Below are positions 1 through 8,608 of a DNA stretch of 10,637 nt, piece after piece (position 1 is the first letter of the stretch; every line of letters begins with the position of its first letter). The DNA lies in contig MUKB01000091.1 in the NCBI GenBank assembly GCA_002049785.1, forward strand, positions 1 to 10,637, written 5' to 3'. The DNA comes from Caldifarciminota bacterium 4484_100. GTDB taxonomy: Bacteria; Hydrothermota; Tepidihabitantia; SM23-42. The translations under genes were made by a program, and so were the position numbers. The notes beneath the pieces were generated by a model that ran no database searches, was not told the origin of the DNA, and saw only the letters and a list, made by a program, of their open reading frames with translations.

Positions 1-62
1 ATATTAATATACTCAGGCCCACCTATTTTTTCAAGAAAATTCCCCAACCACCAAATTTTGAT
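1..62 (-). CDS. Possible 5' end of a divergent gene, truncated by the window edge
   Basis: On the minus strand an open frame runs from about position 115 to the left edge with no stop. From 62 it reads (I/M)KIWWLGNFLEKIGGPEYIN, which looks like real protein and resembles the N-termini of family-4 glycosyltransferases (short hydrophobic strand, then a GG-E turn). A good Shine-Dalgarno run, AAAGGGGG, lies about seven bases upstream of 62, but the codon at the expected start is ATC and not ATG/GTG/TTG. No -10/-35 pair of the kind seen elsewhere in this window is visible for it. Either AUC is used, the base is wrong, or the gene is decayed. Function is not established; the glycosyltransferase idea is weak inference from 20 residues. 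Confidence 0.3.
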   Translation of the reverse strand, partial: MKIWWLGNFLEKIGGPEYIN

Positions 63-109
63 TAAACAACCCCCTTTCGGTAAGATTATTTTTGATGAAA
101 AACGGGGTC

Positions 110-137
110 TTGACAATTTTCTTAATCTGTATATAAT
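110..137 (+). promoter_or_regulatory. Sigma-70-type promoter P1
   Basis: Perfect TTGACA (110-115), 16-base spacer and perfect TATAAT (132-137). Transcription should begin near 143-145. It drives the secreted-protein gene and, with no gap downstream, the TtcA-like gene. Start at 143-145 gives either a leaderless mRNA on ATG 143 or a roughly 33-base leader before ATG 177. Confidence 0.9.
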
Positions 138-142
138 TAACT

Positions 143-1210
143 ATGATTCGAGAGCGGTTAATTAACAAGGAGGTCTATGAAAAAATTAATCGTGCTGTTT
201 CTATTTTTGCCCAACAGGTTCTTGATTTAACAACAGATAGTTCTGGCGAGATCTGGTATCTCGCACCTTCATCAATATCGAAGATTGATGAGGGGAAAGG
301 TGTTGTTGCCTTTGGCAAGGTCTCGGGTAAGTGTCTTGCCATACTCGGCCAGGATATATATCTGCTTGATCAGGAGGGCCGGCTGGTCTTTATCGATTCT
401 GAAGGTAAGCAGGAGAAGAGCACTCTGATCTTCAATAACCCAAGACAGATGGTTGTATTCACCATTGACGAGAAACCTATGTTTTTAGTCCTGGAACCGG
501 GCGATTTGAATTTAGCTAATGATGACAAAATAGTCAGTTCTATTCTATTAAATGCCGAACGGATTGCGCTTGTGCCGGGTGCAGACTATGGTGAACCCCA
601 GACTCCATTTTTCACTCTGAGCAATAACCAGATAAAGATATGGCACGGAGACGATATTAACAATTTGGAATCATATAAGGAGCAATTACTGTTTAATTCA
701 TCAGACCAGATTCTTGACTTCAGCGTGGATGGCGCAGTTAATCTTTATATACTGTTTCCTGATTCTATGGTTGTTCTGGATTCCACCGGCACCAGGAAAT
801 CCCGGATCGGCCTGGAAAATATCGGTCCGGGCTCCAGGCTCATCTTTAATTCCAGAACCGGCAATCTTCTTCTCTTTAATGCGAATGAAAATGTTGTGGA
901 AACCTTTTCCCGAGTTAAACCCGGGGAAGGTGAATTAATCGTTCTGAAGAAGAATTATCCCAATCCGGTAGATGACTATACGGAAATTGAGTTTATTCTG
1001 AGTCAGCCGCTCAATCTCACCCTGACCATATATAATCTTATCGGTGAACCGGTTAAGGTTCTTGCCCGGGGGAATTTTTCTGAAGGAAGACATAAGGTTA
1101 TCTGGCATGCCGAGGATGAACGCGGAAATCTTATGCCCAATGGGGTCTATTTCTACCGTTTGGAATCGGAAAAGGGTGTTGCAATCCGGCAGTTAGTGAT
1201 TCTCAGATAA
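143..1210 (+). CDS. Secreted protein with C-terminal FlgD-like / type IX sorting domain; 5' end frameshifted
   Basis: The open frame is 355 codons. Residues about 24-260 are short beta-rich repeats (for example TDSSGEIWYL, LVFIDSEGK, LFNANENVV), suggesting a beta-propeller-like surface or periplasmic domain of unknown ligand. Residues about 268-355 form a FlgD-like / type IX secretion sorting-type domain: YPNP at 272-275, a central LTIYNLIGEPV, a Trp at 321 and GVYFYRL at 334-340. Proteins with this tail are normally exported, yet this frame has no signal peptide. One is encoded in another frame from ATG 177 behind a strong Shine-Dalgarno; one extra T in the run 204-208 would join them. ATG 143 lies five bases after TATAAT, so a leaderless cytosolic form is possible, but I judge 177 to be the ancestral start. 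First gene of an operon with the TtcA-like gene. Confidence 0.75.
   Translation: MIRERLINKEVYEKINRAVSIFAQQVLDLTTDSSGEIWYLAPSSISKIDEGKGVVAFGKVSGKCLAILGQDIYLLDQEGRLVFIDSEGKQEKSTLIFNNPRQMVVFTIDEKPMFLVLEPGDLNLANDDKIVSSILLNAERIALVPGADYGEPQTPFFTLSNNQIKIWHGDDINNLESYKEQLLFNSSDQILDFSVDGAVNLYILFPDSMVVLDSTGTRKSRIGLENIGPGSRLIFNSRTGNLLLFNANENVVETFSRVKPGEGELIVLKKNYPNPVDDYTEIEFILSQPLNLTLTIYNLIGEPVKVLARGNFSEGRHKVIWHAEDERGNLMPNGVYFYRLESEKGVAIRQLVILR
167..173 (+). promoter_or_regulatory. Strong Shine-Dalgarno site for ATG 177
   Basis: AAGGAGG lies three bases before ATG 177. This is a little close, but it is the best ribosome-binding match near any start on this transcript. It supports initiation in the signal-peptide frame and not at ATG 143. 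Confidence 0.7.
177..230 (+). other. Out-of-frame signal-peptide segment of the secreted protein
   Basis: From ATG 177 the reading is MKKLIVLFLFLPNRFLI followed by TAA at 228-230: two lysines, then a hydrophobic core, a classic Sec signal start. Inserting one T in the five-T run 204-208 changes it to MKKLIVLFLFFAQQVLDLTT, continuous with the downstream body and with a plausible signal peptidase site after FFA. This segment is therefore best read as the displaced 5' end of the gene that continues to 1210. The cause may be a real one-base deletion or a homopolymer consensus error. Confidence 0.7.
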
Positions 1211-1810
1211 TTGGTTGAAAAGGATAATCAGGGTTTAGTCAAATCCTGTCTTGAACTTCTGGCAAAAGCGGTTGCCCGGCATCAATTACTGCCGAAATAT
1301 AGCTCGGTCCTGGTTGGGGTATCAGGTGGTGTTGATAGCCTGACTGAAGTTCCTTATAAGATTATCAAGGCACCGATCAATAGAGTTGTTAAAAATAGAG
1401 AAAATAGGTGTTATTTCTGTTCCCGGGAGCGGCGCAAGAAGATTCTGGAGTTCGCGGATAAGCTGAATATCTTCAGGGTTGCACTTGCCCATCATAAGGA
1501 AGATGTAGCAGAATCCCTTTTTTTAAATATAATTTATAATGGTGAGATTTCAGTGCCTACACCCAAACAGTCGATTATCCAGGGCAGATTTTATATTATT
1601 AGACCCTTATACTATTTTGAAAAAGAGAGGATTGAGGAGCTTGCCAGAGTAATTGGATTGCCGAACAATAGAAATCTGTGTCCATATTATAAAGAGTCAA
1701 AGCGCGAATTGATAAGAAATTTTTTGAAACGGATAAAGAAAGAGCATCCCCTTGTCTATAAAAATATCTTTCGGAGTATATTTCATATAAACAGGGCATA
1801 TATGCCGTAG
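1211..1810 (+). CDS. TtcA/TilS-like PP-loop ATPase (tRNA thiolation type) with internal deletion
   Basis: N-type ATP pyrophosphatase of the TtcA group, which adenylates tRNA bases for sulfur insertion. Visible are the PP-loop SGGVDS (residues 38-43), CYFCSR (67-72, matching the CSLCSR cysteine pair of TtcA), ALAHHKEDVAESLFLN (91-106) and a late CPYYKESKR. The last replaces the second CxxC of enterobacterial TtcA, so the exact substrate is uncertain. After SGGVDSLT the protein jumps to EVPYKII. About 43 residues found at this point in E. coli TtcA, covering the first helix and the strand after the PP-loop, are absent with the frame kept. At 199 residues it is short and probably inactive if the sequence is correct. 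The start is uncertain: TTG 1211 directly follows the upstream TAA and has no clear Shine-Dalgarno. Co-transcribed with the secreted-protein gene. Confidence 0.75.
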   Translation: MVEKDNQGLVKSCLELLAKAVARHQLLPKYSSVLVGVSGGVDSLTEVPYKIIKAPINRVVKNRENRCYFCSRERRKKILEFADKLNIFRVALAHHKEDVAESLFLNIIYNGEISVPTPKQSIIQGRFYIIRPLYYFEKERIEELARVIGLPNNRNLCPYYKESKRELIRNFLKRIKKEHPLVYKNIFRSIFHINRAYMP

Positions 1811-1963
1811 CTGGATGCTTGAAAAATCGTTAGTCATTTCCTTAGAGTAAGTAAAAAGGTAAAAGGAAAAAGTCATTGAAAAACCAGATAAAAGAGAAAC
1901 CAGAAAAACTAGAAAAACCAGAAAAACCAGAGATGCTTGATATTGAGTCAGCGTGTAATGAGG
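1811..1963. other. A-rich low-complexity intergenic spacer
   Basis: No convincing gene, RNA structure or terminator is visible. The segment is purine-rich (runs of A with AGG/AGA), contains the short repeat described separately, and ends at promoter P2. Confidence 0.6.
1878..1930. repeat. Imperfect tandem repeat of the 9-mer GAAAAACCA
   Basis: Six consecutive units: GAAAAACCA, GATAAAAGA, GAAACCA (shortened), GAAAAACTA, GAAAAACCA, GAAAAACCA. Read from TTG 1876 it would encode a Lys-Glu-Pro repeat (KEKPEKLEKPEKPE) in a 35-residue frame ending at 1983. That frame runs into promoter P2, so coding use is doubtful. Confidence 0.65.
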
Positions 1964-1991
1964 TTGACACCGGCACTTTATAGATTATAAT
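1964..1991 (+). promoter_or_regulatory. Sigma-70-type promoter P2 (leaderless)
   Basis: TTGACA (1964-1969), 16-base spacer, TATAAT (1986-1991), then five bases and ATG 1997. No Shine-Dalgarno fits between the predicted transcription start and the ATG, so the M55 peptidase mRNA is probably leaderless. The TTG at 1991 overlaps the -10 box and cannot be the start. Confidence 0.9.
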
Positions 1992-1996
1992 TGTCT

Positions 1997-2845
1997 ATGG
2001 AAAAGATAAATGTCTTTATATCATTTGATATTGAAGGGGTTGGTGTGGTATCTTCCTGGCGTGAGTTGAGGGATTCAACAGATCTTACCCGAATACGGAG
2101 GATCGCTACTGAAGAGGTGAATGCGGTGATCAGGGGTATCAGAAATAGTCGGGTACCGATAGGTAAGATTACGATATGCGATTCCCATGGACTTGGTGAA
2201 AATCTTTTGATTGAACAGCTGGAACCCGGTATTCACCTGACCAAGGGTTCACCCAGAATGTATTATATGATTGAAGGGATTGAGCAAGGCTATGATCTTC
2301 TGTTTCTTATCGGTTATCATGCGATGGCAGGCACGACCGGTTCAGGTATGGACCATACATATTCATCGCGGGTGATTTATAATGTAAAGATAAATGGGCG
2401 AAATGTTGGTGAAGCAGAGATTAACACCGGGGTTGCAGGTCATTATGGTGTTGCACTGGCTATGGTCTCCGGGGATGACTTATTGATAAAAGCGGTAAAG
2501 AAATTCTTCGGCACCCAGGTGGAGACGGTTATTACAAAATACGGGGTTTCCAGATTTGCTGCACGCTGTCGGCATCCGCTCGATGTTCAAAAAGAACTTG
2601 AGATGAAATCGAAACGGGCAGTTGAACAGTATAAACGGAGAAGGCCATTCAGGATAAAAACCCCGATATATGCAGAGGTCGAGGTTCTAAACTCATTGAT
2701 CGGTGACCTGGTCGAGTTGATTCCGGATATAAAGAGGATATCGGCACGCCGATTTAAATTCAAATCTCCGGATATACTGAGATTCTATCGTATCCTGAGA
2801 CTCATCTGTGTGCTGGGAGGATATGCAGACAGGCTTTTGACTTAA
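1997..2845 (+). CDS. M55-family D-aminopeptidase (DppA-like)
   Basis: Zinc-dependent aminopeptidase family typified by Bacillus subtilis DppA, which removes N-terminal D-amino acids from peptides, probably from cell-wall turnover. From ATG 1997 the protein has 282 residues, close to DppA (274). Expected metal ligands are present with family spacing: D11 and E13 (FDIEG), H64 (CDSH), H108 (GYHA), E139 (VGEAE), plus H120 (GMDHT) at the position of the catalytic DppA His115. AMVSGDD at 155-161 is also conserved. No signal peptide is visible, so it is cytoplasmic. It is a single-gene unit under P2. Its stop overlaps the stop of the convergent endonuclease Q gene. Substrate specificity within M55 cannot be told from sequence. 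Confidence 0.9.
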   Translation: MEKINVFISFDIEGVGVVSSWRELRDSTDLTRIRRIATEEVNAVIRGIRNSRVPIGKITICDSHGLGENLLIEQLEPGIHLTKGSPRMYYMIEGIEQGYDLLFLIGYHAMAGTTGSGMDHTYSSRVIYNVKINGRNVGEAEINTGVAGHYGVALAMVSGDDLLIKAVKKFFGTQVETVITKYGVSRFAARCRHPLDVQKELEMKSKRAVEQYKRRRPFRIKTPIYAEVEVLNSLIGDLVELIPDIKRISARRFKFKSPDILRFYRILRLICVLGGYADRLLT

Positions 2846-4061
2846 AAGAGGCCCAGTTGTGATTGGGTCGGTTTCTCTTCTTCAAAAATCTTAACCTTGC
2901 CAAACACACCGTCATATCCAGGATTTATAATGACATCCCCTCTTCGGGCACGTTCAATTCCGATTGCAATCCGTTCCTGGGTATTGGCCTTAAGCTCCTG
3001 AATCGGAGTGTTGAGGAGAATTTCAAACTCATTTCCGAAGAGATTGCACAACCTCCGATATTCGTTCTTCACACCCACCGTATCCCTTCCCACTCCCATC
3101 GCCTCGGCAATTATCTCTTCTAAGGGGATCAGGTTTTTAAAGGGGATCGCATCCGGAGGGATATAACCTTCTTCCCGGTCTCCGAGTGATTCAACCCGAT
3201 GCATTACCCCGATAGTGATGCTACGGGAACAAACCGGACAGATGTTGTTGTTGAAGCGCGCCTCACGCGGGGTCAGTCGAACCCCACATTTACGATGACC
3301 ATCAAAATGATATTTACCCTCCTGGGGATAGAACTCGATTGTATAGAGAAATATCTCCCGATTTTTATTCTTTAAGACATCCATCAGCTCATAGTAGTTG
3401 AGTTCCTTTTTGAAGACATTTGCCTCCCTTCCCAAACGGGACGGAGAATGGGCGTCCGAGTTCGAAATCAGGGTATAATTGTCGAGTGCAGAAAGTCGCC
3501 AGTTCATTGCGGGGTCTGATGAGAGCCCGGTCTCCAAGGCGAAGACCTTATCTTTTAAGTCATCCAGACATTCCTCAATGGAGTCGAATCCTGAATTTGA
3601 ACCGAAAAGAGAAAACCAGGGGGTCCAGATATGTGCCGGGACCATAAATATATCGTTTGATATATCGAGCAGTCCCTTTAACATATCATAGGTATCAAGA
3701 GAAAGGGTGGGGCGGCCATCTGCTTCAAGTTTACCATATCTGCCCAGGAAGTTATTTATCAAATGAACGGTCTTAAAGTCCGGGGCAAAGATGATATTAT
3801 GGAGGCGTCGGAGCCGACCACGCCGGGTATAGATATTATTGACTTCTACCGAGAGAATAAATTTGATACCATTATATTCATAGTATCCATCCTTCGGCTC
3901 TAAATAATTCTCCAGTTCACGAAGCCAGGCAGGATGGGTGAAATCTCCGGTCCCGAGCATTGAAATGCCTTTCAGTTTGGCGTATTCAGTCAATTTCGGG
4001 ATTGTCATCTCCTTGCTGGTGGCTCGGGAATAACGGGAATGGATATGTAAATCCGCAATCA

Positions 4062-4065
<4 letters not shown>
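2842..4065 (-). CDS. Endonuclease Q (EndoQ), PHP-type DNA repair nuclease
   Basis: EndoQ nicks DNA 5' of deoxyinosine, deoxyuridine, xanthosine and abasic sites; it is known from Thermococcales and some bacteria (Bacillus YqxK-type). The 407-residue protein starts with a PHP metal site: DLHIHS (5-10), D41 and H44 (TGDFTH), E74 (SVEV), H89, H145 (PAHIWTPW), E178 (ETGLSSD), D204/H206 (NSDAHS). A zinc module follows with C260, C276 and C279 (CPVC) and nearby histidines. The EndoQ-typical block YIPPDAIPFKNLIPLEEII lies at 301-319 and NPGYDGVFGKV near 381. The last five residues, QLGLF, match a bacterial beta-clamp-binding motif. Two adjacent ATGs (4065, 4062) are possible starts; the first overlaps the methyltransferase stop as ATGA, showing translational coupling. 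Distal gene of the guaB operon. Confidence 0.92.
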
Positions 4066-6172
<2,107 letters not shown>

Positions 6173-6177
6173 GTCTA

Positions 6178-6251
6178 TCGGGGCGGTGGGATTTGAACCC
6201 ACGACCTCATGGTCCCAAACCATGCGCGCTAAGCCACTGCGCCACGCCCCG
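6178..6251 (-). tRNA. tRNA-Pro (anticodon UGG)
   Basis: 74 bases fold fully. The acceptor is CGGGGCG paired with CGCCCCG (7/7), the D stem GCGC/GCGC, and the anticodon stem CATGG/CCATG closes loop TTTGGGA (anticodon TGG, G37). The T stem GTGGG/CCCAC has loop TTCAAAT, and the discriminator is A. CCA is not encoded. C1-G72 and G37 fit bacterial tRNA-Pro. It lies between its own promoter and the guaB promoter. Confidence 0.97.
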
Positions 6252-6259
6252 AATACAGG

Positions 6260-6287
6260 ATTATATCTATAGAACGAGCAATGTCAA
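6260..6287 (-). promoter_or_regulatory. Sigma-70-type promoter of tRNA-Pro
   Basis: On the minus strand TTGACA (6287-6282), 16-base spacer, TATAAT (6265-6260). TATAAT ends eight bases before the mature tRNA 5' end, so the precursor leader would be only a few bases long. Confidence 0.9.
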
Positions 6288-6351
6288 TACAGGCATCAAC
6301 TGATGGAACCGCGGATTATGCATTAAGAGATGAGAAATTAACAAACTTCTG

Positions 6352-6379
6352 TTGACATAAATTAATTTCTGGATATAAT
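6352..6379 (+). promoter_or_regulatory. Sigma-70-type promoter P3 of the pdxJ-secDF operon (leaderless)
   Basis: TTGACA (6352-6357), 16-base spacer, TATAAT (6374-6379), five bases (TGCCA), then ATG 6385. No Shine-Dalgarno precedes ATG 6385. The upstream in-frame TTG at 6379 lies inside the -10 box and is not a start. Confidence 0.9.
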
Positions 6380-6384
6380 TGCCA

Positions 6385-7095
6385 ATGGAGCTTTCGGTCA
6401 ACATTGACCACATTGCTACCCTCAGGGAGGCACGCAAAGAGTTATTTCCGGACCCTGTATATGCGGCAGTGGAGGCCGAGCTTGGCGGTGCGGATGGGAT
6501 AACCGTTCATCTGCGCGGTGACCGAAGACATATCAAGGAAAGGGATTTAGAGCTTTTGAGGAAGGTCATCAAGACCGAACTGAACCTTGAGATGGCAGCC
6601 ACTAAGGAGATGGCCCAGATTGCATTGAAGGTGAAACCTGACCGTATCACTCTGGTTCCGGAATCTCCGGGTGAGGTGACAACCCAGGGAGGACTTGATC
6701 TGCTCAATCTGAAAGAGAATTTAAAACCCTATATCGCGAATCTTCAAGAAAATGGAATCAAGGTGGGGCTCTTTCTCGACCCGGACCCTGAACAGATAAA
6801 AGAGGCGGTGCGCAGTGGTGTTCAGTATATTGAAATTAACACCAATGAATTTTCCAAAAATCCAAAAAGCCGGGATGAGTTGATAAAGATTGCCCGGGTT
6901 GCCAAGGCGGCACGGCGTGAAGGTCTGACCGTGCATGCAGGTCATGGTATCGACTATAAAAATATCAAAGGTCTCCTCACTCTCTCTGAGATCACAAGTT
7001 TCTCTATCGGATTTGCCATTATCGCCCGGGCAGTATTTGTCGGTTTGAGACAGGCAGTAAATGAGATGATCGGCATTATCAAAGGGGCAAGATGA
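6385..7095 (+). CDS. pdxJ: Pyridoxine 5'-phosphate synthase
   Basis: Condenses 1-deoxy-D-xylulose 5-phosphate with 3-amino-1-hydroxyacetone 1-phosphate to pyridoxine 5'-phosphate, the last step of the DXP-dependent vitamin B6 route; cytoplasmic TIM barrel. From ATG 6385 the protein is 236 residues (E. coli 243). It shows VNIDHIATLREAR at the N-terminus, ITVHLRGDRRHI (39-50) with H42, NLEMA with E69, VTTQGGLD (98-105) and HAGHGID with H187. These match the E. coli catalytic His45, Glu72 and His193. The start is set by homology and by promoter P3. It heads the operon, and its TGA overlaps the secD ATG as ATGA. Confidence 0.96.
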   Translation: MELSVNIDHIATLREARKELFPDPVYAAVEAELGGADGITVHLRGDRRHIKERDLELLRKVIKTELNLEMAATKEMAQIALKVKPDRITLVPESPGEVTTQGGLDLLNLKENLKPYIANLQENGIKVGLFLDPDPEQIKEAVRSGVQYIEINTNEFSKNPKSRDELIKIARVAKAARREGLTVHAGHGIDYKNIKGLLTLSEITSFSIGFAIIARAVFVGLRQAVNEMIGIIKGAR

Positions 7096-8606
7096 GAAAC
7101 CTCGGGCTCCGGGTAGGGATTGTAATCTTTGCGGTCGGCCTGGCCATCTATGCGGTAATCCCGACGATTCGGCTCTATACTGAAAAGAACCTTTCAGAAG
7201 AGGCTAAAATTTCATTATCAAAGAGGGCAATCCATCTGGGTCTGGATCTCAAGGGTGGGATGCATCTGGTGCTTGAGGTTGATACTACAGGGCTCAAGGA
7301 AAACCCCAAGGACCTCAGGGACCGTGCCTTTGAGGTGATTCAGAATCGTATCGACCAGTTCGGGGTCTATGAACCGGTGATTGAAAAACAGTCTGGAGGA
7401 AGAATTTTAGTTCAGCTTCCAGGTGTGGACCGGGACCGGGCAATCAATTTAATCAAGAGGGTTGCCCATTTAGAATTCAAACTTGTTGCGGATGACCAGT
7501 TCCAGGATGTGATTCAGAAGATGGATAAATTCCTTTCAGCTGAAGATACCCTTGCATTTGAAGAACCTTTTTCTTCATACCTGCTCAGTATAGGAAGACA
7601 GCCTGCAATTGATGTGCGCGATGAAGATTCTGTGCGTGCCCTTATTTCTCAGGCAAAAGAGGTTATTCCTGAAGGGCTGGAGTTTCTCTTTGGACCCAAG
7701 GAAGAGTCAGGTAATCGCAATATCAAAAAGATATATCTTCTTAAAAAGACCGCAGAACTGACCGGTGAGGGAATCCGCGATGCCCAGCATCGGCCGAATC
7801 AGAGCGGACAGCTCCAGTATGTCGGCTCCTGGGAGGTGGATATCCAGTTCAAGCGGAGTGCAGCCAGGAAATTTGCCTCGATTACCGGAAGGAATGTGAA
7901 TAAGAGGCTTGCCATTGTGCTTGACGGCGTTGTCCAATCCGCACCATATATCCAGGAAAGGATTCCCCATGGCAGGGCAAGGATAACAGGTAATTTCACT
8001 GCAGAACAGGCACGGGATCTTGCCATTGTGCTCCGTGCCGGTGCCCTGCCTGCACCGTTGAAGATTATCGAGGAAAGGTCCGTGGGTCCAAGTCTGGGTC
8101 GGGATTCAATTCAGAGTGGTATGCGGGCGGTTCTAATCGCCAGTGCATTGGTCATTCTGTTTATGCTTATCTACTATTCACTCTCAGGCCTGGTTGCTGA
8201 TATCGCTTTATTTTTAAACCTTTTCTTTCTTCTTGCGGTGCTCAGTGCCTTTCATGGAAGTCTTACTATGCCCGGTATTGCTGGAATCGCCCTTACGATC
8301 GGTATGGCGGTCGATGCCAATGTCTTGATATTTGAAAGAATCAGAGAGGAGTTGAAAATTGGCAAGACCACAAGGACCGCAATCGATCAGGGTTTTGCCC
8401 GCGCCTGGATAACAATCTTCGATTCGAATATTACTACAATCATTATAGGTGTCATCCTGTTTATCTTCGGAAGCGGTCCGATCAAGGGGTTTGCATTGAC
8501 CCTGACGATCGGACTCCTCAGTAACCTCTTCAGTGCTGTCTTTATCGGTAAGGTTATCTTCAATTACTTTACATATAAATTTGATATTCGTAAGCTGAAG
8601 ATCTGA
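7092..8606 (+). CDS. secD: Protein translocase subunit SecD
   Basis: Inner-membrane component of the SecDF complex that uses the proton-motive force to pull proteins out of the SecYEG channel. 504 residues: TM1 at about 6-25; periplasmic P1 domain beginning GLDLKGGMHLVLE (50-62); AIVLDGVVQSAPYI near 275-287; ITGNFT (298-303); ARDLAIVLRAGALPAPL (307-323); SVGPSLG (330-336). A five-helix C-terminal membrane domain follows, with GMAVDANVLIFERIREE (404-420) holding the conserved D408 and R416, and FDSNITTI (443-450). All family landmarks are present. The start overlaps the pdxJ stop, giving translational coupling; secF begins two bases after the TGA. Confidence 0.97.
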   Translation: MRNLGLRVGIVIFAVGLAIYAVIPTIRLYTEKNLSEEAKISLSKRAIHLGLDLKGGMHLVLEVDTTGLKENPKDLRDRAFEVIQNRIDQFGVYEPVIEKQSGGRILVQLPGVDRDRAINLIKRVAHLEFKLVADDQFQDVIQKMDKFLSAEDTLAFEEPFSSYLLSIGRQPAIDVRDEDSVRALISQAKEVIPEGLEFLFGPKEESGNRNIKKIYLLKKTAELTGEGIRDAQHRPNQSGQLQYVGSWEVDIQFKRSAARKFASITGRNVNKRLAIVLDGVVQSAPYIQERIPHGRARITGNFTAEQARDLAIVLRAGALPAPLKIIEERSVGPSLGRDSIQSGMRAVLIASALVILFMLIYYSLSGLVADIALFLNLFFLLAVLSAFHGSLTMPGIAGIALTIGMAVDANVLIFERIREELKIGKTTRTAIDQGFARAWITIFDSNITTIIIGVILFIFGSGPIKGFALTLTIGLLSNLFSAVFIGKVIFNYFTYKFDIRKLKI

Positions 8607-8608
8607 AG

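Noticed and set aside
201..210. Programmed -1 ribosomal frameshift at CTATTTTTG
   Set aside because: It does not form a canonical X-XXY-YYZ slippery heptamer in the 177 frame, and no downstream pseudoknot is evident. A missing T is a simpler explanation.
1991..1996. TTG 1991 as start of the M55 peptidase
   Set aside because: It overlaps the last base of the -10 box, so it would not be on the transcript. ATG 1997 fits promoter geometry and homologues.
6379..6384. TTG 6379 as start of pdxJ
   Set aside because: It is within TATAAT. ATG 6385 gives the expected PdxJ N-terminus.
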